The position numbers and the translations under genes were made by a program. Under the pieces are notes generated by a model, which ran no database searches, had not been told where the DNA came from, and worked only from the letters and a program-made list of their open reading frames with translations. Positions 1 through 8,804 of a stretch of 64,000 nt of DNA are shown piece by piece; position 1 is the first letter of the stretch, and each line of letters opens with the position of its first letter. Source of the DNA: Alphaproteobacteria bacterium (GTDB lineage: Bacteria; Myxococcota_A; UBA796; GCA-2862545); the NCBI GenBank assembly GCA_020632875.1, contig JACKET010000002.1, positions 62,001-126,000 on the forward strand, given 5' to 3'.

Positions 1-504
1 CAGCCGCAGCCGATCGCCCTCGCCGACGCCCATCGTGGCCGTCTCCCACTCGCCGACCCCGTCGATCGTCAGGACCACGGCCCGCTCGAAGGGGGAGGGG
101 TAGTACGCGCTGGCGGCGTGGCTCTCGTGGTGCGCGACCAGCTCGAGCGGCGCGGTGATGCCGATGCGCGCGAGCTCCTTCTGGAGGTGGCGCTCGACGT
201 TCAGGCGCTCGCTGGACCACACGGGCCATGCGCTGCGGAACCGCCGGAACCCCGCGGGTGCGGTGGCGAGCCACGTCTCGAGCAGCCGCTCGAGCTTCGG
301 GAGCGGGCGCTCGTAGTACACGACGCGATCGACGCGGTCCTCGCGGGCGCGTTCGAGCACCGCGCGGATGGCGTTCGCCGGGAAGGACGCGTCGTGCTTC
401 CGGCGCGTGAAGCGCTCTTCCTGAGCGGCGGCGACGAGGGCGCCATCGCGGAGGAGTGCTGCCGCGCTGTCGTGGTAGAACGCCGAGATGCCGAGGGTGC
501 GCAT
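1..504 (-). CDS. Carbamoyltransferase, NodU/CmcH/TobZ family, N-terminal part only
   Basis: Reading the minus strand from the ATG at 504 gives 168 residues that run off the window edge. The start MRTLGISAFYHDSAAALL and the later QEERFTRRKHDASFP and VAHHESHAASAYY stretches are typical of the N-terminal Kae1-like domain of O-carbamoyltransferases, which transfer carbamoyl from carbamoyl phosphate to hydroxyls of natural products or glycans. VVLTIDGVGEW near residue 148 is the conserved ATP/metal-binding strand. The ATG overlaps the stop of the upstream SxtJ-DUF5989 gene (TGATG), so the genes are translationally coupled. The substrate cannot be told from the sequence; the SGNH partner suggests a surface glycan or secondary metabolite. 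Confidence 0.9.
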   Translation of the reverse strand, partial: MRTLGISAFYHDSAAALLRDGALVAAAQEERFTRRKHDASFPANAIRAVLERAREDRVDRVVYYERPLPKLERLLETWLATAPAGFRRFRSAWPVWSSERLNVERHLQKELARIGITAPLELVAHHESHAASAYYPSPFERAVVLTIDGVGEWETATMGVGEGDRLRL

Positions 505-830
505 CACGACAGCGGGTACAGCAGGACGAGCAGCGCCGAGCCCTCGGACAGCACGACGATGGCGCCCACCGCGAGCAGGACGAGCACGATGGGCACGAGC
601 CAGAGCTTGCCGCGCTCGGTGAGGAAGGCGACGAGGCCCGAGCTCGGGGGCGCATCGCGGGGCTCCCAGTAGGTCGGGGCCTCCGGGTCGAACGAGCGTC
701 GCAGCGGATCCTCGCGGACCGCGCGGGAGATCAGGCCCGCCGGGGTCAGCACGGCGAGCCACACGATTCCGAGAACGAGCGTCGAGGTGAGCTCGCGGAA
801 GGTGGCCCAGGCGCGGATCAGCGCGGTCAC
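504..830 (-). CDS. SxtJ-like membrane segment fused to DUF5989
   Basis: A 108-residue protein from a GTG at 830 that overlaps the SGNH gene stop by four bases (GTGA). The first ~60 residues contain a hydrophobic helix (STLVLGIVWLAVLTPAGLI) and the DPLRRSFDPEAPTYWEPRD motif, which matches the C-terminal end of SxtJ-type proteins. Residues ~70-108 (FLTERGKLWLVPIVLVLLAVGAI then LSEGSALLVLLYPLS) match DUF5989, a ~50-residue one-helix protein. In other carbamoyltransferase clusters these are, from family knowledge, separate small genes, so this is a fusion with the N-terminal SxtJ helix reduced. It probably sits in the inner membrane. Its function is unknown. Confidence 0.75.
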   Translation of the reverse strand: MTALIRAWATFRELTSTLVLGIVWLAVLTPAGLISRAVREDPLRRSFDPEAPTYWEPRDAPPSSGLVAFLTERGKLWLVPIVLVLLAVGAIVVLSEGSALLVLLYPLS

Positions 831-1753
831 AGCGCCTCCGCGAGGGCCGTGCCCCAGTCGCGGTGCACGCGGGCATCGGGGTGCCCGTCCCCCGGGATGG
901 ACCAGGCGGGGAGCTGCGGGTGGCGCAGATCCAGCACGTCGACGCCCTCCTCGGCGAACCGCGCGAGGTAGTGCGGGTGCCGGGTGGGCGCGTCGAGCAG
1001 GGCGACGCGGAAGCGCCCGCCATCCGCCTGGACCGCGTCGCGGAACCGGAGCACGAGGCGCACGGTGGTCTCGGCCTTGGTGCGGAGGAAGCGATCGTGC
1101 ACGGCGTTCCGCGCGTGCTCGAGCCGGTCGATGAGCGCGGATCGCTCGCTCGCCGCCCAGTGGTGGTAGGCGATCGGCGCGGCGTAGACGAGCGATTCGC
1201 CGTCCCACCACGCGCCGGGCACCGCCACCCAGGCCTGCCCACGCGATGCGCGCTCGAGCGCGTGCAGCCAGGACCAGGCCGCGGCATTGCGGCCGTCGTG
1301 CAGCTCGACGAGCCCGTAGATCACGTCGTGCGGCGGGTCGGCGAGGCTCTCGTACAGCAGGACGGACTGCAGCGTGCCGTAGCCCGGCACCGCGTGGTTC
1401 CGCACGGACAGGTCGGGGCGGAGGGCCTGGAGCACGGCGGTCAGGACATCGGCGTCGCCCAGGCCGTAGCCGAAGGCGTACGACCCCCCGAACAGCCCGA
1501 CCGACCGGCCCTCTTCGGCGGTCGGCCCGCGCGTGCCATCGGCGGCGATGGTGACGGGTGTGCCGTTCAGCACGAAGGTGCCGGGCGCATTGACCCATCC
1601 GAGCGCCGGGTCGGACGCGCTGAGGGTCGGGACGTTCGCGAAGCTCTCGAAGGGCCGCCACGGGCCCAGCCCGGCGCAGCGCAAGGCGCCTTCGCACGCG
1701 AACAGCGCGAGCAGGCCCGCCACGACGGGTTCGATCCAGCGCGACATCGGCAT
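827..1753 (-). CDS. SGNH/GDSL-hydrolase-like membrane-anchored protein
   Basis: About 308 residues from the ATG giving MPMSRWIEPVVAGLLALF; GTG 1768 and ATG 1747 are alternative starts and no strong ribosome site separates them. An N-terminal hydrophobic helix (residues ~6-22) is followed by an SGNH-like fold: GLFGGSYAFGYGLGDADVL (block I, with Ser in GGSYAFG), VRNHAVPGYGTLQ (block II) and GDGHPDARVHRDWG near the end, where the catalytic Asp-His pair is expected. It heads the visible operon with SxtJ-DUF5989 and the carbamoyltransferase, a common trio around glycan or polyketide tailoring. An esterase or acyl-handling role is inferred from the family. Confidence 0.7.
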   Translation of the reverse strand: MPMSRWIEPVVAGLLALFACEGALRCAGLGPWRPFESFANVPTLSASDPALGWVNAPGTFVLNGTPVTIAADGTRGPTAEEGRSVGLFGGSYAFGYGLGDADVLTAVLQALRPDLSVRNHAVPGYGTLQSVLLYESLADPPHDVIYGLVELHDGRNAAAWSWLHALERASRGQAWVAVPGAWWDGESLVYAAPIAYHHWAASERSALIDRLEHARNAVHDRFLRTKAETTVRLVLRFRDAVQADGGRFRVALLDAPTRHPHYLARFAEEGVDVLDLRHPQLPAWSIPGDGHPDARVHRDWGTALAEAL

Positions 1754-1789
1754 GCCGCCGAATAGCACCGGACCCGGTCCGACGCCCCC

Positions 1790-1820
1790 TGTCCCTTTCG
1801 GGTCTGACCCTTTTGGGACA
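1790..1820. repeat. 31-bp palindromic element, copy 1
   Basis: The element reads TGTCCC, four bases, GGGTC-T-GACCC, four bases, GGGACA and is symmetric about position 1805. A second copy with the same length and layout lies at 24712-24742. It is directly followed by a 15-bp palindrome with arms ATCGGTC/GACCGAT at 1820-1834. It lies upstream of the SGNH operon and downstream of the carbonic-anhydrase-like gene. It could be a REP-type dispersed repeat or a bidirectional terminator stem. Confidence 0.7.
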
Positions 1821-1830
1821 TCGGTCTGAC

Positions 1831-1916
1831 CGATCGTGTCTTTGGGGTCACAGCGCGTGGCTGGCGCTTTGAAACATCCGGCGGATCGATCGTGTCTCTG
1901 GGGGCACAGCGCGAGG
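1831..1916. repeat. Pair of ~30-bp direct repeats
   Basis: Two imperfect copies beginning CGATCGTGTC and ending in CACAGCGCG lie at 1831-1860 and 1887-1916, 56 bp apart. They fill the gap between the SGNH operon and the carbonic-anhydrase-like gene together with the palindromes at 1790-1834. Function unknown; paired operator sites for the downstream SGNH operon are one possibility. Confidence 0.6.
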
Positions 1917-1921
1917 CCGGG

Positions 1922-2323
1922 CTATCCGTCGATCGCGATCGCTCCGTCGAGCGCCACACCGCGTCCGTCGGACACGAGCGCCACGACCTCGCCGGGACCG
2001 GCGCCGATCATCGCGGCCAGCTCGGCCGCCACGCGCCCGGGCTCGTCGCAGCGCGAGTCGGCCAGGCGGCACCCGGCGTGCCCGATCACCAGGATCTCGG
2101 TGAGCCCCAGGAACGCCCGCCCGTAGCCGACCGTCGCGAGGGCCGAGGCATCCAGCCAGAGCCCGCCGGCCTGGTGGACGATCAGCGTGCCGGGAGGCCG
2201 TCCCAGCAGGGCTTCCGGCTCGGGCAGGCAGCCGCAGGTGAGCACCACGGCCTCCGGCTCCGCGGGCTCGGGCGCCCGGTTGGAGGGGGACAGCGCGACG
2301 GGCGACAGGATGGGGTGGGCCAT
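1922..2323 (-). CDS. Small beta-carbonic-anhydrase-like protein lacking the catalytic Asp-Arg dyad
   Basis: A 133-residue protein at the 3' end of the Dab operon, 7 bases after the porin gene. The segments VVLTCGCLPEPEALLG, LIVHQAGG and LGLTEILVIGHAGC align with the zinc-binding core of beta-carbonic anhydrases, giving likely zinc ligands Cys30, His82 and Cys85. The usual C-x-D-x-R signature is C-G-C-L-P here, so both catalytic dyad residues are gone, and the protein is shorter than the usual ~200 residues. It may be a regulatory or accessory zinc protein rather than an active enzyme. The link to inorganic carbon rests on both the fold and the neighbouring dabA. Confidence 0.75.
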   Translation of the reverse strand: MAHPILSPVALSPSNRAPEPAEPEAVVLTCGCLPEPEALLGRPPGTLIVHQAGGLWLDASALATVGYGRAFLGLTEILVIGHAGCRLADSRCDEPGRVAAELAAMIGAGPGEVVALVSDGRGVALDGAIAIDG

Positions 2324-2330
2324 GGGGTCC

Positions 2331-3296
2331 TCAGAACCAGAGCTGCTGCTGGATCGCGACCGACTGCGAGGCCGGCTGCTTCGTGTCGGGCTGCTGCCAG
2401 GTGTACTGGAGCGTCGTGCGCAGGTTGTCGCCCTTCGGGTACCAGGCCACGAGGCCCTGCATCGTCCACTGCGAGGTCGTGCTCTCGAGCATGTCGAACC
2501 GACTGCCGACCTCGAGCACGTCGATGGGGGCGACGGAGGCCTGGAGGTAGGCGCCGAGGTCGGTCTGCCCGTCGTCCCAGTTGCGCGCGAAGCCCTCGGT
2601 CTGGACCCGGATGTGCCACACGCGAAGCGCGGCGTCGGCGGCGACCATCCGCGCGAGGACGATGGCCTCGTCGGTGCGCCGGAGGTCGTCGCCGTACGAC
2701 GCCGCGGCCCCGATGGAGAATCCCGGATCGCCGTCGGGCGCGTTGATCACCTGGGTCTCGTCGAGCGGCACCTTGCCCACGACGTCGAACGAGACGCGCG
2801 AGAACAGGAACGGCCGGCTGGTGTCTGCGTCGGACAGGCCGGAGAACACGCCGATGCGGGCGTCCAGACGCCCCTCCGCGGGGATGGCGCGCAGCTGCAC
2901 GCCCACGTCGCGCGTGCGGTGCTCGCTCACCGTGGACGGCGCGAACGCGTGGTACTGCAGCTTCGGCACGGGCGTGAGCTGGGCGCGGCTGCTCGGGACG
3001 AGGAACCGCCCGGCCCACACCTCGAACCACGGCACGGGCTGGAGCTGCACCACGGCGTCGAGCATCGAGATCGTGCCGGCGAGCTCGGCCTGTGCGAAGA
3101 ACCGCGCCTTCTGGCCGAGGATGGTGCCGCGCAGGTTCGGCCGGAATCGCTGCACCTGGAGCGCCAGGTCGGGCTCGTCGGTGAGGGTCGAGGTCACCCG
3201 CGCGTTCAGCAGGAGCCCCGGCTTGACCGACACGCCGTTCGGGTCGCCCAGGACGAGCGGATCCGCGGCCCAGGCCGCGAACAGGGCCAGGATCAC
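2331..3296 (-). CDS. Outer-membrane porin, phosphate-selective porin O/P-like
   Basis: A 321-residue protein from a GTG whose GTGA overlaps the stop of the upstream NuoM-like gene. It has a short hydrophobic start (ILALFAAWAADPL), which is a minimal signal peptide. Then come amphipathic beta strands with the porin O/P core (RPNLRGTILGQKARFFAQAELAG, WFEVWAGRFLVPSSRAQLTP) and a terminal Phe (QQQLWF), typical of Bam-inserted barrels. Its place in the SulP-DabA-DabB operon suggests it lets bicarbonate or another anion through the outer membrane. That role is inferred. Confidence 0.85.
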   Translation of the reverse strand: MILALFAAWAADPLVLGDPNGVSVKPGLLLNARVTSTLTDEPDLALQVQRFRPNLRGTILGQKARFFAQAELAGTISMLDAVVQLQPVPWFEVWAGRFLVPSSRAQLTPVPKLQYHAFAPSTVSEHRTRDVGVQLRAIPAEGRLDARIGVFSGLSDADTSRPFLFSRVSFDVVGKVPLDETQVINAPDGDPGFSIGAAASYGDDLRRTDEAIVLARMVAADAALRVWHIRVQTEGFARNWDDGQTDLGAYLQASVAPIDVLEVGSRFDMLESTTSQWTMQGLVAWYPKGDNLRTTLQYTWQQPDTKQPASQSVAIQQQLWF

Positions 3297-4594
3297 GGGG
3301 CCTCCCCGGCGATCGACGCCACCTCGGACGGCGCCTCGCCGGCGAGCCAGCGATTCACCAGGAGCTGCGGAGCGAGGCCGCTCGTGACGAGCAGCGCGCC
3401 GAGCGCGACGAGCGCGATCCGCTCGCGGGGCAGGGCCTCCGGGACATGGAGGTCGGCCGGAGGACCGAAGAACACGCGGAAGAACAGGTGGAGCACCGCG
3501 TAGCCCTGGGCCGAGACCGTCGAGACGAACAGCAGCAGCAGGCCGGAGTGGTGCGCCATCGCGCCGTGCAGCACGAGGTCTTCGCTCGCGAAGTCCGCGG
3601 TGCCGGGGGCGCCGACGGCCGTGAGCCCGAAGAGCAGGAAGACCGTGGCGAACAGCGGCGCCTGCTTCGACAGCCCGTTGTAGCGGTCGACGCGCACACA
3701 GCCGTTGCGCGAGCGCAGGGCGGCGGCGACGAGGCCGAGGCCCAGCAGCGCGAGCCCCGTCACGTTCCACATCAGCAGTCCACCGAGGTGGCCGATGTGG
3801 TCGGCGTCCATCACGCCCAGCAGCACGATGGTGCCGACGCTGGCGGTCAGGAAGCCGACGGACCGGGAGAGCTCCTGCTGGACGATGGCGAGCCCGGCGG
3901 TGAGCAGCGCGGCCACGGCCAGCCCCGTCATCAGCACCGTCGGCACGCTGCCCTCGAACCCGAGGGGAGCGCGCGCGACCAGCGCGATGGCGGACATCGG
4001 CGCGACCGCCGCCGCCGCCCAGGTGGTCGGCGCGAGCTGGTAGGACGCGACGGCCCACGAGTGGAACGGGAACACGCCGAGGCGGATGGCGACGGCCAGA
4101 AGCAGGAGCCACGTCCCCGCGTCCCCGCCGAAGATCGAGCCGACGAGCCCGGCTCCCGCGGACAGCGCCAGGTAGGGCATCGCGAGCCGGCGCGCCGTCG
4201 GGTCGCCGAGCGCGGCCCACGTCAGGGCCGAGCACAGCACCCACAGCCCGCCGGACACGGGCCCGGTGGGGGCGAGCGTGAGCGCGAGGTGCGCCACGGC
4301 ATGCGCGAGGACGGCGAGGGTCGCGACCGGGTCGGCGTGGCGGCGCGGCAGGACCGCGAACACCGCGACGAGCCCCAGCCCGACGACCGGGATGCGCGGA
4401 GCCGACACCGCGTCGAGCAGGAGGCCCGTGGGGTGCGACTCGAGTGCCGAGACCGCGATTCCCACGGCGAACACGAGCCATCCGACGGCGAGGCCGACGG
4501 CGCGGGCGTCCGGGCGGTACGCGGCGAGCCACGAGGCCAGCAGCACCAGGCCGCCGGCGACGACGAGGACCATCTCCAGATCGAGGGCGATCAT
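3293..4594 (-). CDS. Second NuoL/M-like proton-channel subunit (DabB-type)
   Basis: A 433-residue polytopic membrane protein starting MIALDLEMVLVVAGG; its ATG overlaps the previous stop (ATGA). It belongs to the proton-conducting membrane transporter family of complex I (NuoM/N-like). The core includes GVFPFHSWAVASYQLAPTTWAAA, QQELSRSVGFLTASVGTIV, HLGGLLMWNVTGLALLGLG and AVGAPGTADFASEDLVLHG. About a dozen helices are visible. Beside another NuoL-like gene and dabA, it most likely contributes a second proton pathway to a DAB-type inorganic carbon pump. The two-subunit arrangement differs from the single DabB of the studied Halothiobacillus systems. Confidence 0.85.
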   Translation of the reverse strand: MIALDLEMVLVVAGGLVLLASWLAAYRPDARAVGLAVGWLVFAVGIAVSALESHPTGLLLDAVSAPRIPVVGLGLVAVFAVLPRRHADPVATLAVLAHAVAHLALTLAPTGPVSGGLWVLCSALTWAALGDPTARRLAMPYLALSAGAGLVGSIFGGDAGTWLLLLAVAIRLGVFPFHSWAVASYQLAPTTWAAAAVAPMSAIALVARAPLGFEGSVPTVLMTGLAVAALLTAGLAIVQQELSRSVGFLTASVGTIVLLGVMDADHIGHLGGLLMWNVTGLALLGLGLVAAALRSRNGCVRVDRYNGLSKQAPLFATVFLLFGLTAVGAPGTADFASEDLVLHGAMAHHSGLLLLFVSTVSAQGYAVLHLFFRVFFGPPADLHVPEALPRERIALVALGALLVTSGLAPQLLVNRWLAGEAPSEVASIAGEAP

Positions 4595-5907
4595 CGGGTC
4601 TCTCCCGGGTCCTGACCGGCCATCAGGGCGACCCAGCGGCGATCGAGGGAGTCGATGGCGCGGAAGACCGCGCTCAGGGAGCCGAGCAGGCCGTTCGCGG
4701 CCATGTCGTCGAGGAACCAGCGCTCCAGCGCCACGCGGTAGCCCCACTTCTGGAGCGCGGGCGGCAGGAACCGCTCCCACAGCGTGCCGCGGGGCGGACG
4801 CCCGCCGCCGATCAGGCCGACCAGCTCGTGGTGGTCGTGCAGCAGCGACGGCGCGCGGAGCAGCTGCCAGGTCCGGAGGATGGCGTGGCCGGTGATGTGG
4901 AGGAGCGCGAGCCCGGTGAAGCCGAGGCCGATCTCCACGAGGATGACGGCGGCCTGGGTGACGCTCGCGTAGCCGAGCATGCTCTTCACGTCGGTCTGCA
5001 CCCGTCCCACCATCGTGGCGTGGGCGGCTGTGACGACGCCGATGGCGACGAGGATGCCGCGTGCCACGGGCTGGTCCGCGAGGAGCGGGAACGCCCGGAG
5101 CAGGAGGAAGGGCCCCGCGTGGATGGAGAGCGCGCCGTAGAAGATGGCGCTCGATGGGGTTGGGCCCTCCATCGCACGCGGGAGCCAACCGGTGAAGGGG
5201 AACGCGGCGGCCTTGCCCATGCTGGCGAACACCAGCAGCATCGCGACGAGCAACGCCACGTCCGGGCCCAGGTGGAGGCCCTTGCCGAGGGATGCGTCGC
5301 CGGCATGGTGATGGAGGATCACGGCCGCCGCGAGCAACGCGACATCGCAGACCCGGTACACCGCGAACGCGCGCAGCCCGTGCCGGACGGGCGCCTCGCG
5401 GTAGTCGAAGTACGCGATGAGGAGCGCGGAGGCGAGCCCCACGACCTCCCAGCCCGCGTACAGCAGATCGAGCGTGTCGGCGGCCGCGATGGCCATCATG
5501 CCGGCCGCGAACAGCGGCAGCAGCACGAAGAAGCGCCGGAAGCCCGGGTCCTGGTGGAGGTAGGGCGCCGAGAACGCGCCGATGAGGCCGCACAGCATCG
5601 CGGTGAGCGTCATCAGCACGGCGGCGGGGAGGTCGAACACCACACGGGCGTCGACGACGTACGACGGCACCACCACCCAGTGGGCGAGCGTGATGACGCT
5701 CGTCGAGCCGGGGTGGAGGAGCACGATGACGTCGATGCCGAGGCACGCGAGCAGCGCCAGGGTGAAGCTCGCGCCGACCGTGCGGTTGATGGTCGCCTCG
5801 GGCAGCGTGAAGCCGAGCACCCACGGGATTCCGGTCGCCAGGGCCGCAGCGACGGGCATGAACATGGCCACGAGGCCGAGCACGCCGAGCAGGGATTCGC
5901 TGGTCAT
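4591..5907 (-). CDS. dabB: DabB, NuoL-like proton-conducting subunit of the inorganic carbon pump
   Basis: A 438-residue polytopic protein beginning MTSESLLGVLGLVAMFMPV. NuoL-type motifs are clear: LLYAGWEVVGLASALLIAYF, GKAAAFPFTGWLPRAMEGPTPSSA, LLLRAFPLL and GRVQTDVKSMLGYASVTQAAVI, with the Lys/His/Glu residues used for proton transfer in complex I-like subunits. The C-terminal ~60 residues (GYRVALERWFLDDM) form a soluble tail. The ATG overlaps the dabA stop (ATGA), so the two are coupled. In DAB complexes the DabB proton channel energises CO2 hydration by cytoplasmic DabA. Confidence 0.9.
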   Translation of the reverse strand: MTSESLLGVLGLVAMFMPVAAALATGIPWVLGFTLPEATINRTVGASFTLALLACLGIDVIVLLHPGSTSVITLAHWVVVPSYVVDARVVFDLPAAVLMTLTAMLCGLIGAFSAPYLHQDPGFRRFFVLLPLFAAGMMAIAAADTLDLLYAGWEVVGLASALLIAYFDYREAPVRHGLRAFAVYRVCDVALLAAAVILHHHAGDASLGKGLHLGPDVALLVAMLLVFASMGKAAAFPFTGWLPRAMEGPTPSSAIFYGALSIHAGPFLLLRAFPLLADQPVARGILVAIGVVTAAHATMVGRVQTDVKSMLGYASVTQAAVILVEIGLGFTGLALLHITGHAILRTWQLLRAPSLLHDHHELVGLIGGGRPPRGTLWERFLPPALQKWGYRVALERWFLDDMAANGLLGSLSAVFRAIDSLDRRWVALMAGQDPGETR

Positions 5908-8804
5908 CGCTCCCCCCCGATGGTCGCGCAGGGCAGGAGCCCGCGCGTGCCGCGGAACCACTCGAGCGACGAGCCCACGCGGGGCAGGTCGGTGCGCTCG
6001 GGCTCCCAGGGGCGGAACCCGCCGTCCTCGAAGATCTGCAGCGCGCCGGTGGTGGGGTCGAGGCTCGCGACCTGCACCCAGCCGTTCGTGACGAGGCGCC
6101 CGACGGCGGGGTTCTCGGTCGCGATCTTCAGCAGGCGCTGGGTCGACGCCTCGACGACACACAGCAGCCGGACGGGCTCGTGCAGCTCGACCATCTGCCA
6201 GGGCAGGCCCGTGCGCAGGTCGCTCTGGTGGCCGTCCATGACGCCGATGAGCCCGGTGATGTTGTGCGGGAGCTTGGTGCCGCAGCCGTACCCGGTGGGG
6301 TCGACCACGCTGAACCAGTACTCGAGGCTGATGCCGGCGCCGACGGGCACGACCATGCCGAGCAGGGCGGCCAGGATGTCGCCATCCGGGTCGACCGCGG
6401 GGTCGTAAGAGCACAGGAACGCGCGCCGGTCGAGGAACAGGCCGCGGCTCCACGCGCGCCGCCCGACGAGGCAGATGGCGTTCGTGCAGTGGCCGTACTC
6501 GGGGCGGGGCTGCGCGAGGTCTTCGTCGCGGTTCTCGACGTGCTCGAGGGCCATGGCCGGCGTCGCGCCCAGCGGCACGCTCTCGAACTTACGGCACCGC
6601 TCGAGCGCGTCGAGCGTGCGGGCCGTGTCGAAGGCCTTGCGGGTCTCTTCGAACAGCTCGCGGTGCGTGTCGGGCACGAGGTCGGTGTCGTACAGGTCGA
6701 TCGCGTCGTCGGCGGTGTTGTGGTACCCGCCGACGAACCAGGTGGCCTCGGGGATGTGGATGCCCTCTTCGGAGAGCCGCGCCCGCACGGCCGGATCGTT
6801 GGCCATGCGCGCGAAGACCCGTGCGTTCGGGCCTCCGCGGCCGCCACCGCACGCGCCGCAGTCGTGTGCCGCCTCGTGCGGGTTGTTCATCGATTTCGAG
6901 CCGTGCCCGAGGCTGAAGATCAGCGGCGCGAAGTCGCGCAGCATCGACATCAGCCGGAGGGTTCCGCGCACGATGCCGACCTTCTCGTCGAGCGTGAAGC
7001 CCACGAGCAGGCCGTGGTGCTCGTGCCCGTCTTCGGCACGGTCGAGCTCGAGGTCGGTCTCGCCGGGCAGGTCGCGCTTCGTGAGGCCGGCGTGCATCTT
7101 CGGAGCGAGCAGGCGCAGCGACAGGGGAACCGCGGAGAACACGCCGCCGAGCGTGACCATCGCGCCGCGCAGCAGGGTCTGCGAGCCCACGTCGACGTTG
7201 TGGCGGATCATGCCCTGAACGCGGGAACGCGACGGCACGCCCGCGTGCCCACGGGGGATCTCGCGGACGTAGTGCTTCGGCTCGAACCCGCCGGGCCCGA
7301 GCGCGACGGGATGCCCGTGCTCGAGGCCCTGGTAGTACATCGAGATGCCGTAGTTGCCGGCGACCCCGAGGGTCTCGATCCAGGGCGCGACCTCTTCGAG
7401 CAGGCGCCGCATGGACTCCTCGCGGTCGTCGATGCAGAACGACACCTGCACGCGGCGCTCGGGGGCGGGCTCGCGGGCGGCACGGCGCGCGTGCACCGCG
7501 ACGGCATCGAGCGTCTCGACGCGGAACCGGCGCTCGTAGGCGGTGTGCCAGAGGCGCCGACGCTCGAGATCGTCGATGGCCGCGGCTTCTTCGAGCAGTC
7601 GCCCGAGCCGCTCGGGGCCCACGTCGCCGAGCGCGTGGCCGCCGATGCCGAGCACCTGGGCGAGCTGGAACAGCGCCCAGGCCGGGTCGCCCGGAGGCTC
7701 GGCGGGCGGCGGTGTCGGCAGGGACTCGACGCGGGCGAGCAGCGTCTTGCCCTGCTGGGCGCCGAGGATCCAGGAGGCCGCCGACACGTCGAGGGCCAGC
7801 CGGACCGCCAGCATGTCGCCGAGCGTGGTCGGGAGGCCGAGGGGCTCGGGCGCCACGTCGGGACGGTCGTGCAGCCGCTGGAACATGCCCGACCAGCCGC
7901 GCAGGGCGAGCAGGCTCGCGAGCACCACGTCGTCCCAGGTGGAGGTCGGGTGGCCCAGCGCTTCGAGCGCGTGCAGCGCCATCTGCTCGGCGGTCCACGA
8001 CTCGCGCTTGGCGCGGTGCACCAGGGTGCGCAGCTCGGCGAGCCACGGACGGCCGAGGTCGACCGCCTGCGAGAAGTGCTCGACGAACGCGTGGAAGAAG
8101 CCCTTCTCGCGCCCGCTCATCGGCCAGTACGCGACGCCGTGGTCGAGGTAGCCGGCCGACCAGCGGATGAGCACGGGGTGCACGAGCGTGTCGGGGTCTT
8201 TCAGGCCGTGCGCGACGATGCGGTCGCGGATGCGGTGCGCGGGCCGCGCGGCGCGGACCGGCACGGCCGGCAGCGCGTCGCGGAGGGCGTCGCAGGTGCT
8301 CCACAGGGTGCGCATCGCGCGCGGCGCGTCACCACCGGACTCGGCGAGCAGGCGCGCCCGGGCCTCGCGGGTGAGGTCGTGGCGCGGTGCTGTGAGAGCG
8401 TCGGTCTCGGTGAGGGTCCACTCCAGCGCGGCCCCGGCGAGGGGACGGATGGCGTGGCGCATCAGGGCGAGCGTGAGCTCGCGCCGCTCGACGATTCCGG
8501 CGACGGGGCCCGGAGCGACCTCGCGCTCCAGCACCTCTTCGAGGTCGTTCGAGCGGATCCGCCCGGTGGCGTAGGCGCGACGGTACGCGTCCTCCGCCCA
8601 GAAGGGCTGGGTGCCCAGGATCTCGGAGGCCGAGACCACCGCGTCCTCGAACCGCTCCTCCTCGAAGTGGTGGAGCGGGTTGTGGTGGACGAAGCGGTCG
8701 AGCGGGCTCTGAGCGGGGACGAGGTGACTCGCGTGTTCCAGGGCATGCCCCAGAACCGCCGCCGGGGGACTCGCGAGGCCCGGCGCCTCGAGAGTCGTGC
8801 TCAC
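5904..8804 (-). CDS. dabA: DabA, DUF2309 carbonic-anhydrase-like subunit of the DAB inorganic carbon pump
   Basis: A 966-residue protein from a GTG (GTGA overlap with the SulP stop). It has the family start PLDRFVHHNPLHHFEEERFEDAV. The zinc-site residues of DabA are conserved: Cys457 and Asp459 in VSFCIDDREESMRRLLEE, His634 in SLGHGSKSMNNPHEAAHDC and Cys649 in DCGACGGGRGG. The His-Cys gap of 15 equals that reported for Halothiobacillus DabA. Arg461 next to the Asp fits the beta-CA-like dyad. No membrane helices are seen, so it is a cytoplasmic partner of DabB. It captures CO2 as bicarbonate using the proton gradient, supporting anaplerosis or autotrophy at low CO2. Confidence 0.95.
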   Translation of the reverse strand: MSTTLEAPGLASPPAAVLGHALEHASHLVPAQSPLDRFVHHNPLHHFEEERFEDAVVSASEILGTQPFWAEDAYRRAYATGRIRSNDLEEVLEREVAPGPVAGIVERRELTLALMRHAIRPLAGAALEWTLTETDALTAPRHDLTREARARLLAESGGDAPRAMRTLWSTCDALRDALPAVPVRAARPAHRIRDRIVAHGLKDPDTLVHPVLIRWSAGYLDHGVAYWPMSGREKGFFHAFVEHFSQAVDLGRPWLAELRTLVHRAKRESWTAEQMALHALEALGHPTSTWDDVVLASLLALRGWSGMFQRLHDRPDVAPEPLGLPTTLGDMLAVRLALDVSAASWILGAQQGKTLLARVESLPTPPPAEPPGDPAWALFQLAQVLGIGGHALGDVGPERLGRLLEEAAAIDDLERRRLWHTAYERRFRVETLDAVAVHARRAAREPAPERRVQVSFCIDDREESMRRLLEEVAPWIETLGVAGNYGISMYYQGLEHGHPVALGPGGFEPKHYVREIPRGHAGVPSRSRVQGMIRHNVDVGSQTLLRGAMVTLGGVFSAVPLSLRLLAPKMHAGLTKRDLPGETDLELDRAEDGHEHHGLLVGFTLDEKVGIVRGTLRLMSMLRDFAPLIFSLGHGSKSMNNPHEAAHDCGACGGGRGGPNARVFARMANDPAVRARLSEEGIHIPEATWFVGGYHNTADDAIDLYDTDLVPDTHRELFEETRKAFDTARTLDALERCRKFESVPLGATPAMALEHVENRDEDLAQPRPEYGHCTNAICLVGRRAWSRGLFLDRRAFLCSYDPAVDPDGDILAALLGMVVPVGAGISLEYWFSVVDPTGYGCGTKLPHNITGLIGVMDGHQSDLRTGLPWQMVELHEPVRLLCVVEASTQRLLKIATENPAVGRLVTNGWVQVASLDPTTGALQIFEDGGFRPWEPERTDLPRVGSSLEWFRGTRGLLPCATIGGER

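Noticed and set aside
118..1765. Plus-strand open frames over the carbamoyltransferase/SGNH cluster
   Set aside because: They are antisense shadows of the high-GC genes, with no domains and Arg/Gly/Ala-rich translations.
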